Of a stretch of DNA of 64,000 nt, positions 7,527-18,100 are shown in pieces. Under the pieces are notes generated by a model. That model worked only from the letters and a program-made list of their open reading frames with translations. It searched no databases and was not told the DNA's origin. Numbering within the stretch: position 1 is the first letter of the stretch; each line of letters begins with the position of its first letter. Source of the DNA: Streptomyces sp. AC558_RSS880 (GTDB lineage Bacteria > Actinomycetota > Actinomycetes > Streptomycetales > Streptomycetaceae); assembly GCF_019049255.1 (NCBI RefSeq), contig NZ_JAGMUJ010000084.1, positions 334,397 to 398,396 on the forward strand. Direction: 5' to 3'. The translations under genes and the position numbers were made by a program.

Positions 7527-8978
7527 TCACTGGAGCCGGCGGATCTCGCCGCGCACCCGGTAGAAGCCGCCGGCCGCCGGGTGCAGCGCGTCCACGACAT
7601 AGCGTGCGCCGGGCACCCGTATCGCCCGCGGGAACTGCACGTTCCAGGAACCGTCGTAGCCGTCGGACACGACGTGGACGCGCAGCCGGCCGTTCTGCTG
7701 CGTGCATTCGACGACGACGGCGCCGGAGGGGGCCTGCGCGACGGTCGCCACCGCGGTCGCGGCCGTGGCCGGCGCGTAGGTCGGCAGGGCCGCGGCGAGC
7801 TTGACGTCCCGCGCGACCGGCACCGTGCCCTGCTGCGCCGCGGTGACGGCGGCCTCGCTCGCGTCCACGCACACCAGCGAACCGTCCGTGGTCACCAGGT
7901 AGAGCCGCTCGTTCCGGTACTGCATGGACAGCGCCGATCCGCCTCCCGTGCCGAGCTTCCACAGGCGCGTGCCGTCCCGGTCGAAGCAGTAGACGGACGA
8001 CGCGGCGTCGCCGGCGAAGACGAACCGTCCGCCCGGGGAGGTGGCGCAGGAGTACACGGCGCTGTCGCAGGCGTAGGTGGCCTCGATGGTGCCGGTCGCC
8101 TTCGACAGCCGCTGCACCACGCGGTGCGCCGTACCGGCGTAGACGGTGTCGTCCTCCTGCCAGCCGAACAGCACCCCGCCCCGGGTGGGGGTGTGCCACA
8201 ACTCGCCGCCGCCGTCGGGCGCGTAGGCCGTGACACCTCTGTGGTGGCCGTGGTAGACGGCCCGGTCGTCGGCGCGGACCATCCAGGCGTGCTCACCCTG
8301 GCTGCGGCGGGTCCACTGGTGCTCGTCCTCGTGGTCGATGACGGTGAGGCGGCCGGCCCGGTCCGAGACGTTCAGCACGCCCTCGTGGATGTCCAGCCAG
8401 AAGATGTCGACGTCCGCGGCGATGTCGTAGGCGGCGAACGGCAGCTTCGAGGAGAGGTCGTAGACCCGGCCGTCGTCACAGCCCGCGTAGATCCAGAAGT
8501 CGTCCGCGACCAGGCACTTCACCCCGTCCGGCAGGCTGAAGCGGGCCAGTACCTCGCCCTCGTGGTCCAGGGTGAAGACGTCACCGGACTGGTTGCCGAC
8601 CCAGCAGCGCTCGTCGTCGACGTGGATGCCGAACGCCGAGGAGCCGGTGCCGAACCGCCACAGCACGGGGGCCACGGCACGCGCGGTGGACGGGGCCGAG
8701 GCCACCTGACGCCGGGTCACCGCGCGCGGGGCCCGCTGCCCCCGCACCGCCGGCGCATACCCCTTGCGGACCTTCTCCCCCACCTTCTTCGCCGCGGCGG
8801 CCTGCGCCTTCGCGGCCGTGGGGAACGTCGTCGTCTGGGTCTGTCCCGTCGCGCCGATCCTTCCGTAACGGACCGTCACCGTCTGGCCGTCGACCGTCAC
8901 TTCGTAGAACTTGTGCGCGGCACCGTCCTCCTGCGACAGCTCCAGATACGTCGTCGACACCGTGGCACCGGCAGACAT
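7527..8978 (-). CDS. WGR domain protein with PQQ-like beta-propeller
   Basis: A 483-residue cytosolic protein. Residues ~8-75 are a WGR domain (YLELSQEDGAAHKFYEVTVD, VRYGRIGATGQ), a nucleic-acid or protein-binding module first seen in PARPs. After a basic linker (VRKGYAPAVRGQRAPRAVTR), residues ~105-375 form repeated propeller blades (LWRFGTGSSAFGIHVDD, VYCFDRDGTRLWKLGTGGG). The C-terminus (~400-483) is a beta-rich extension. Start ATG 8978 is followed at once by the domain; CCGGGGAGGGGTGTGCC upstream is a good ribosome binding site. It is divergent from the megasynthase with 131 bases between. Role unknown; Streptomyces genomes commonly carry one such gene. Confidence 0.85.
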   Translation of the reverse strand: MSAGATVSTTYLELSQEDGAAHKFYEVTVDGQTVTVRYGRIGATGQTQTTTFPTAAKAQAAAAKKVGEKVRKGYAPAVRGQRAPRAVTRRQVASAPSTARAVAPVLWRFGTGSSAFGIHVDDERCWVGNQSGDVFTLDHEGEVLARFSLPDGVKCLVADDFWIYAGCDDGRVYDLSSKLPFAAYDIAADVDIFWLDIHEGVLNVSDRAGRLTVIDHEDEHQWTRRSQGEHAWMVRADDRAVYHGHHRGVTAYAPDGGGELWHTPTRGGVLFGWQEDDTVYAGTAHRVVQRLSKATGTIEATYACDSAVYSCATSPGGRFVFAGDAASSVYCFDRDGTRLWKLGTGGGSALSMQYRNERLYLVTTDGSLVCVDASEAAVTAAQQGTVPVARDVKLAAALPTYAPATAATAVATVAQAPSGAVVVECTQQNGRLRVHVVSDGYDGSWNVQFPRAIRVPGARYVVDALHPAAGGFYRVRGEIRRLQ

Positions 8979-9109
8979 GGCACACCCCTCCCCGGACGGA
9001 ACCCGCGGCCGTTCCGCCGGGTCCTACTGATCAAACCGTAGGCGCAGCCACTGACAATGGGGTCGGTCGTCGTCGCCGACCCCTCGCCCACGCGTGAACG
9101 AACGGACCC

Positions 9110-12100
9110 ATGAACGCCGTAACCCTGCTGGACGTCCTGCTGGACGCCGCCCGCCGTGCCCCCGACCAGGTGGTCGTCCATGTCCGGGGGGACGGCGGTG
9201 AAACGCCCGTCACCTTCCGGCGGCTGCTGGAGGACTCCCTGCGGGTCGCGGGCGGTTACCGTGACGCGGGAGTCCTGCCGGGCACCTGCGTGCCGGTGGT
9301 CGCGGACCGCGGTGAGGACTTCCAGCCCCTGTTCTGGGGCGCGCTCGCGGCCGGTCTGGTGCCGGTGCCGCTGGCGCCCGACGTGCGGCGGGTCCGCCCC
9401 GTGTGGGAGCACCTCGGCCGCCCCCCGGTCGCGGTGGACGAGGCCTGCGCGGACGTGGCCGGCCGGCTCCCCGAGGACGCCCGTGTGCTGCGGCTGGAGG
9501 AGCTGAGGACGTCCTCCGCCGTCGAGTCGCCCGCCACCGCCGCCCCGGAGGACCTGGCGTTCCTGCAGTTCTCCTCCGGCAGCACCGGGGCGCCCAAGGG
9601 CGTGGAGCTGACCCACGCCGCCGTGCTGGCCAACCTCCGCCAGCTGACGGAGGCCGCCGCGCTCACCGACCGGGACGTGGTGGTCAGCTGGATGCCGTAC
9701 TTCCACGACATGGGGCTCATCGGCACCCATCTGGCGCCGCTCGCCGCGCGGGCCAAGCAGGTGCGGATCGCCCCGCTGTCGTTCGCGAAGAACCCCCGGC
9801 TGTGGTTCGAGGTGGCCGCCGCGCACCGGGCCACCCTGCTGTCCGCCGCCAACTTCGCCCTGGCGCTGACCGTCCGCCGGGTCCCCGAGGAGGTGTTCGC
9901 CGGGCTCGATCTGAGCACGGTACGGCTGATCCTGGTGGGCGCCGAGCCGATCTCGCCGGCGGTGTGGCGGGACTTCACCGCCCGGACCCGGCCGTCCGGG
10001 CTCGACCCCCGGGCGGCGACGCCCGTGTACGGACTGGCCGAGGCGACCCTGGCCGTCACGTTCCCGCCGCCGGGCGAGGTGGCCGTGCCCGTGGCGCTGG
10101 AGCGTGCCGCGCTCAGCCGGGGACGGGCGGTGGAGCGGGAACCGGGCGGCGACGCCGTGGAGTTGATGGACGTGGGGCTGCCGGTGCCGGGGTGCTCGGT
10201 GCGTGTCACCGACGACCGGGGCCGTCCGCTGGGCGACCGGCGGGTGGGGCACGTCGAGGTGCGCGGTCCGCAGGTCGCCCGGGGGTACCACGGTCTGCCG
10301 GAGGCGACGGCGGCCGCCTTCGCCGACGGCTGGCTGCGCACCGGTGACCTCGGTTTCCTCCGGGACGGCCGGCTGTGCGTCAGCGGCCGGCACAAGGACG
10401 TGCTCTTCGTCAACGGCCGTACGTTCCACGCCCCGGACATGGAGGAGGTCGCGGCGGCCACGCCCGGGGTGCCGGCCGGGACGACGGCGGTGATCGGGTC
10501 CACCGACCCGGTGACCGGCGGGGAGCGGGTGGTGGTGTTCGTGGCCTGGGCCCGGCCGCCGCATGCGGCGGCCGGGGTGCTGGACCGGGTGGCGGGGCGG
10601 GTCCGGGCGGCGCTGGGCCACGACGACGTGCGGGTGTTCGCGCTGCCGCCGTCCGCCTTCCCGCGCACGACCAGCGGCAAGGTGCAGCGGCAGCGGATGC
10701 GGTCACGGTTCGAGGCGGGGGCGTACCGGCCCACGGCCGCCTCCGGGGCGGTCCCGGCGAGCCGGGAGCCGCTGCGGCCGTCCGGCGGCCCGGCGCCGGC
10801 GCCCCGCTCCCGCGCTCAGGTGCGGCGCGTGGTGCGGGAGGTCTGGGCGGAGGTGCTGGGGGTACCGGAGCCGTCGTTCGGGGACCGGGACCGGTTCGCC
10901 GAGCTGGGCGGCGGCTCGCTCAAGGCGATGGAGGCGCTCGCCGGACTGGAACGGGCGCTGGACGTGACGCTCGGGCCGGCCGTGATGCGCGACGACACGG
11001 TGGCCGCGCTCACCGACCACCTCCTGGACGCGGTGGGGCGACAGGCGTCCGAGCGCCGGGAGATCGGGGGCGGCACGCCGTCGCAGGGCACGGAGACCGC
11101 CGTGGTGGGGCTGGCCTGCCGGTTCCCCGGCGCGGGTACGCCGGAGGAGTTCTGGGAGCTGCTCACCGCCGGCCGCGACGCCGTGACGACGGTGCCCGCG
11201 GGCCGCTGGGGCACGGCCGGGGCGGAGGACGGACGGTGGGGCGCCTTCCTGGACGACCCCGCCGCCTTCGACGCCGGCCACTTCGGGATCGGTGCCGAGG
11301 AGGCGCGCGCGCTCGACCCGCAGGCACGGATCTTCCTCGAACTCGCCCACGAGGCACTGGAACGCGCCGGATACGCCGGGCCGCGCCGCCACGGCCTGCG
11401 GATCGGCGTCTTCGCCGCCGTCGGCGACAGCGGCTACCGGCAGATCCTCACCGAGGCCGCCCCCGACGGTGCGCCGCCGGCCGAGGCCGCCCTGACCGGC
11501 AACCTCCCGAACCTCGTCGCCGCCCGCGTGGCGCACTGTCTCGACCTGGACGGCCCGGCGCTGGCCGTGGACACCGCCTGTTCCTCGGGCCTGGTGGCCC
11601 TGCACCTGGCCCGGCGCAGCCTCGCGGACGGCGAGTGCGACATCGCGGTCGTCGGCGGCGTCAACCTGCATCTGACCCCGGCCGCGCACCGGTCCCTGGA
11701 GGCGGCACAGGCCCTGTCGCCGACCGGGCGCGGCCGCGCCTTCAATTCGGCGGCCGACGGGTTCGTACCGGGCGAGGGCGGGGCGGCACTCGTCGTACGA
11801 CGCCTGGCGGAGGCCCACCGTGACGGTGACACGGTGCTCGCCGTCGTCCGCGGCACCGCCGTCAACAACGACGGTACGTCGCTGAGTCTGATGGCGCCCA
11901 ATCCGCTGCGCCAGCGGGAGGTGATCACCCGGGCGTACGAGGGCTGCGGCGTCGACCCGGCGTCGGTGACCTACGTCGAGGCGCACGGCACGGGCACGGC
12001 CGTCGGCGACCCGATCGAACTGCGGTCCCTCACGCACGCCTTCCCGTCCCGCCCGGACGGCCGGCCCCGGCTGCTCGGCTCGGTGAAGACCAACATCGGG

Positions 12101-15100
12101 CATCTGCTGAACGCGGCCGCGCTGCCCTCGCTGGTGAAGGTCGTCCTGGCCCTCGGCCACGGCCGGCTGCCCGCCTCGCTGCACCACACCCCGCCCTCCC
12201 CCGCGGTGGAACGGTCCGGGTTCGCCCTGGTCACCGGGGAGACCGACTGGGAGTCGGACGGGCCGCGCAGGGCGGGCGTCAACGCCTTCGGCTTCGGCGG
12301 CACCAACGCGCACGCCGTCCTCGAGGAGGCCCCGCCCGCGCCGGTGCGCACCGCGCGCCGGGCGGCCGACGGCCCTCGTCTGCTGACCCTTTCGGCGGGC
12401 AGCGCGGAGGGGCTGGAGGCGTGGACGTCGCGGCTCGCGGAGCATCTGCGCGAGCACCCGGAACTCGACGAGGCCGACGTCTGCGCGACGGCCGGTGCGG
12501 CGCGGGACGACCGGCCCCACCGTCTCGCGCTCGTCGCCGACGGCGACCTGCGGGAACGGCTCACCGCGGCGTCCACGGCGCTTCGGGGCGCGCTCACCGG
12601 GACGGTGACGCACCGGCCCCGGACCGTCTTCGTCCTGCCCGGTCAGGGCGGCCTGCGGCCGGGTCCGGGCGCGGCGCTGTACGCCACGGCACCGGTGTAC
12701 CGCGCCACGCTCGACGAGGCGTCGGCGCTCGTCGGCACGGTGCGCGGGCGGGAGCTGACGGACTGGTGCGCCGACGGCGACGTGACCGAGGACGACCTGG
12801 CCGCGACGGAGGTGGCGCAGCCGCTGCTGGTCGCGCACGGGGTCGCCCTCGCCCGGCAGTTGACCGCCTGGGGCGTACGGCCCGACGCGGTCGTCGGGCA
12901 CAGCGTCGGCGAACTCGCGGCCGCCTGCGTGGGCGGGACGCTGTCCCTGCGCGAGGCGGTCACGTACGCGGCGGAACGCGGCCGGCTCATGGGCGGGTCG
13001 ACCGCACCGGGCGCCATGGCGGCCGTACTGGGCGCCGAGGAACGGGAGGTGGCCGCCCTGGTGGACGCCTCCGGGGGTGCACTGGCGGTCGCGGCGTACA
13101 ACGGGCCGGGGCGACTGGCGATCTCCGGCACCCCCGACGCGGTCCGCCGGGCGTCGCGGCGGCTCACCGAACAGGGCGCGGCCGTCCGTCCGTTGCGGGT
13201 GTCGCACGCCTTTCACTCCCCGCTGATGGAGCCGGTCGCGCAGGCCCTGGCGGACGCGGCGCGCGGGCTGACGCCGACGGCGCCCACGACGCCGGTGATG
13301 AGCACCCTCACCGCCGCGTGGCAGCCGCCGATGACCCCGGACCACCTGCGCGAACACGCCCTGCGCCCGGTGCGGTTCGACCGGGCGGTGGCGCGTCTGG
13401 TGGAGGAGGGCTACGACACGTTCGTGGACCTCGGTCCGACCCGGACGGTCGCGCCCACCGCCGATGCCTTCGTGCTGTCCGCGGTCGGAGCGGCGGGCGG
13501 GGCAAGGGAGTTGCTGGAGACCGTGGCGCGACTGTGGACCCGAGGCGTACCGGTGGACCGCACAGCACTCGACGAGGGCTGCCGACGGGTTCCGCTCCCG
13601 CCATACCCGTACCAGCGACGCGCCTACTGGCCCGGACCCGCACCTCAAGGCTTGCTGCACGACATCGTGTGGCGAAGCGCGCCCACTGCGGGCGCGGCGG
13701 CACCTCGTGAGCGCCGGGCCATGCAATCCCACCCCCGGCCCACTCCGACGCGCCCCGGCGTCGTGGTGACCGGTGCGGACCCGACAGCGGTACGCCGGCT
13801 GGCAGACCGACTCGCCGCCCAAGGAGCGGATGACGTCGAGACCCCGGAAACCGTGATCCTCCTCGCCGGAACAACCCGACCGCAAACGGTGACGGATCTC
13901 GAGCAGCACCAGCACAAGGCAGTCACGGCACTGCATGAAGCCCTCGCGCTGCTCGACCGCACCGGCGCCCGCCGCCTGCTGGTGGTGACCCAGGACGCAC
14001 ACGTCACGGGCCACGGCCCGGAACACCCGAACCCCGCCCAGGCGATCCTCGGCGGCCTGGCCCTGGCCGTCCCCGAGGAGTCGGGGGTGATCGCGAACTG
14101 GATCGACCTCTCCTCCCTCGACGACGAGGAGCAGCACCTGCGGGCACTGCTCGCCGAGGCGTCGGCGCCGCAGGCGGAGGGAGCCGTCGCCTGGCGGGCC
14201 GGGCAGCGCTCGGTGCGGGCCGTCGTGCCGCGCACCGAGGAACACACGGCCCGCACGGCCCCGTTGCCCGTCAACGGCACCTACCTCATCACGGGCGGCG
14301 CCGGAGACATCGGCTCCGCACTGGCCCGGCGCCTCGCCGACCGCGCCCGCCCCGTCCTCGTACTGGCGGGCCGGTCGTCCCACCCGCCCCAGGGCCTGCT
14401 GGAAGAACTCACCGCGCTCGGCGCCGACGCCCGCTACGTCAGGGCCGACCTCACCGTCCCCGACGACGTCGAACGGCTCGTCGCCGGGCTGCCCCCGCTG
14501 GACGCCGTCTTCCACGCGGCCGGAGTCGCCCGGCCCGGCAGTCTGCGCGGCACGGACGTGCGGGAGACGGTCGACGCGCTGGGCGCGAAGACGCTCGGCA
14601 CCGTCCTGCTGGCCGGGGCGCTGGACCGGCACGGGCAGCGCCCCGGGGTGTGCGTCGCGTTCTCGTCGGTGTCGTCGGTGCTTCCCGGCCTGGCCGGCGC
14701 CCTGGGCGCGTACGCGGCGGCGAACGCCTTCCTCGACTCCTTCGCCGGCGCCGAGCGGCGGGCAGGCCGCCCGTGGCTGTCGGTGAACCTCGGCCCGTTC
14801 GGCGAGACGGGTCTCGCCGCCGGGGGCGCCGGCGGTCTCGCGACCGCCGCGGGCCGGCCGCTGGCGACGGCGCCCGCGCTGGCGGCCCTGCGGTCGGCCT
14901 GCGGCACGGACGTGGCGCAGCTGGTGCTCGCCGATCTGACACCCGTGGCGCCTCCCGCCGTGCCGGTGCCGCCGCCCACGGCCGACGAGACAGGTGGACG
15001 AACCCCGGTCTCCTCCGGTACGGCCGCCGTACTGCGGGAGCTGCTGGCGCGGTCCCTCGAGGTCCCGCCGGCGGCGGTCGACGACGACACGCCGTTCCTG

Positions 15101-18100
15101 GCCCTCGGCCTGGACTCGCTGGGCGCCGTCGATCTCGTCAAGCGGCTGGAGCGGGAGCTGGGGCGGTCCCTGCCCACCACGCTCTTCTTCGAGCACCGGA
15201 CCGTGCGCGAACTCGCCGCCCACCTCGACGACCGGGCCCCGGACCACCCGGACGGCGAGCCCTTCACGCTGACGCCCGTCCAGCTCGCGCTGCACACCAG
15301 CAGTCTGCTCCACCCGAACGTCCCGGCGCGCGGTCATCTGCGGCTGACGGTCCGCGGCCCGCTCGACACCGGCGTCCTCGGCCGGGCGCTGGCGCACCTG
15401 GCGGAACGGCACGGCACGCTGCGGCTGCGGGTGGACACCTCGGGCGCGCGGCCGGCGCAGCGGGTGGCGCCGCCGGTTCCGGTGACGGACTGGTACGAGG
15501 TGCTCGACTGCGCCGCCGAGGACGTGGCCGGCATCGAGTCCGCCGTGTGCAACCGGCCCTTCGACCTGACGACGGGTCCGCCGGTACGCGCCGTGCTGCT
15601 CCGCCAGGAGCCGGAACTCGCCCATCTGCTGCTGGTCGTGCACCACGCGGCCGCCGACGGGTACAGCCTCAACGTCCTCGCCGAGGAACTGTGGGCCTCG
15701 TACACCGCGCTGTGGCACGGGGAGCCCGCACCGCGGCCGGTGCCGCCGGCGCCGGACTTCGCGCGGTACGCGGCGAGCACACGGCGCTCCGGCGTGCCGG
15801 ACGCCGTCCGGCGCTACTGGGCGGAGCGTCTCGCCGCGCGCGGCGCGCCCCTGCGACTGCCCTACGACGGGGATCCCGACGCTCCCGCGACCGGCCCGAT
15901 CGTGCAGCACCACGGCGCGTTCGACGCGGAGTCGAGTGCCGGTCTCGAACGGCTCGCCGCCGCGCACGGCGTGTCCCTGTTCCATCTGCTCCTCGCCGCG
16001 TACGCGCGCTGCCTCGCGCGGTGGACGGGGCGCCGGGACGTCGCCGTGAACGTGGCCAGGGCAGGCCGCGACGACCGCTTCGAGGGGGTGGAGCGGCTCG
16101 TCGGTCCGCTCGCCGACACCCTGCCGCTGCTGTGCGAGGTGGACGACGGGGAGCCGGTCGTGGCGCTGGCGGAGCGGTTGCGCCGCCTGTGGCTGGAGAG
16201 CGAGCGGCACGCCGGGGTGAGCAGCCTGGACCTGGCCGGAATGCTGCCCGGCGACGGTGCCGGACCCCGCACGGTGAGCCCGGCGGGCTTCAGCTTCGCC
16301 CGGTTCCCGGCCGCGGCGGCCCCCGGCTGCCCGGTGGAGGTGGGGGCGACCGCGGCCGGCACCGGATCGGCGACGACCCGGATGTCCCTGCTGTGCTGGG
16401 CGGACGGTCCGGTGCTGCGCGTGTCGTGGAACTTCCCGGCGCCGCTGTTCGAGCGGGCCACCGTGGCCCGTCTGGACCGGGAGTTCCGCGAGGAGCTGGC
16501 GGCCGCCTCGCGCACTCCCGCCGAACCGGTACCGTCCCCCCGGCCCGACGGACCCGTCCCCCTGGTCACCCGGCTGCTCGACCGGTTCCGTACGCGCTCC
16601 GGCGCGATCGCCGTCGACGCCGGGGACGCGTCCCTCACCTACGGGGCGCTCGACCGCGCCTCCGCCGCTCTCGCGGCACGGCTGCGTGCCGACGGCGTCC
16701 GTCCGGGCGACCTGGTCGGGCTGCTCACCGAGCCGGGCGCGGACACGGTGGTGGGTGTGGTGGGCATCCTGCGGGCCGGGGCCGGCTGGGTCCCGCTGGA
16801 TCCGGAGCACCCCCGGGCGCGGCTGGCCGATCAGCTGACCCGTACGGGCGCCTCCACGGTGGTGTGCCACTCCCCCACCCTGCGCCTCGCCCAGGCCCTG
16901 ACCGGCGTACGGACGGTGGCGGCCGACGCCCCGTCCACCGACGCCCCGTCCACCGACGACGGCCGTCCCGTCGCCGTCGCGCCGGATCCCGGGGCGGTCG
17001 CGTACGTCATCTTCACCTCCGGGTCGACGGGACGCCCGAAGGGGGTGCCGGTCACCCACCGGGCGATGGAGAACTACCTCGACTGGGCCGTCGCCACCTT
17101 CGGCTACGGCCCCGACGACCGTCTCGCGCAGACCGCGTCGCCGTGTTTCGACGCCTCGGTGCGCCAGTTGCTCGCGCCGCTGATGGTGGGCGGCACCGTG
17201 GTGACCGTGCCCAGGCACCTGCTGCGCGATCCCGAGCTGCTGCTGGCGCACGTGGAGCGGGCGCGGGTGACCGTGTGGAGTTCCGTTCCGACGCTGTGGG
17301 AGCAGCTGCTGTCCGCCGCCGAGGTACGGGCGGCGCGGGGCGTGGCGCCGGTGGACCTGTCGGCGCTGCGCTGGGTGCACGTCGGCGGTGAGGCGCTGCC
17401 CGTGGAGCATGTGCGGCGCTGGTTCGACCTGTTCGGCGGCGGCACGCGCATCGCGAACCTGTACGGGCCGACCGAGGCGACCGTCAACGCCACCTGCCAC
17501 ATCATCGGGGCGCGCCCGGGCGACGAGGTACGGCGGCTGCCGATCGGGCGGCCCGCGGCCGGTGCCCTGCTGGAGGTGGTCGACGCCGACGGTGCCGTGT
17601 GCGGGGCGGGCGAGGCCGGGGAGCTGCTCATCGCGGGCGTCGGTCTGACCTCCGGCTATCTGGGCGAACCGGAGCTGACCGCACGGGCGTTCACGATGCG
17701 CGGGGGGCGGCGCTGGTACCGCAGCGGGGACCGGGTGCGCCGGTCGGCGGACGGCGTCCTGGAGTTCCTGGGACGGCTCGACGACCAGGTGAAGATCCGC
17801 GGGAACCGGGTGGAGCCGGGAGAGGTGGAGGCGGCGCTGCAGACCTGTCCCGGTGTGGGGCGGGCCGTGGTGCTCGCGCACGAGGGGCGGCTGCTCGCCT
17901 TCGTCACCCCCCGGACGGGGGCCGAACCGCCGGTCGCGGGTGAGGTGCGCCGGCATGTGGCCGGGCTGCTGCCGTCGTACATGGTCCCGGCGCGGATCAC
18001 GTGCGTCGACGCGCTGCCGCTGACCGGAACCGGCAAGGTGGACCGGGCGGCGCTGCTGACGGCGGACTCCGGAATCGTCTCCGGCGGTCCGGACGCGTCG

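Noticed and set aside
10703..17956. A 2417-codon open frame antisense to the megasynthase
   Set aside because: It is a GC-bias shadow: no ribosome binding site, no domain, Arg/Gly/Pro-rich composition, while the plus strand holds complete catalytic domains.
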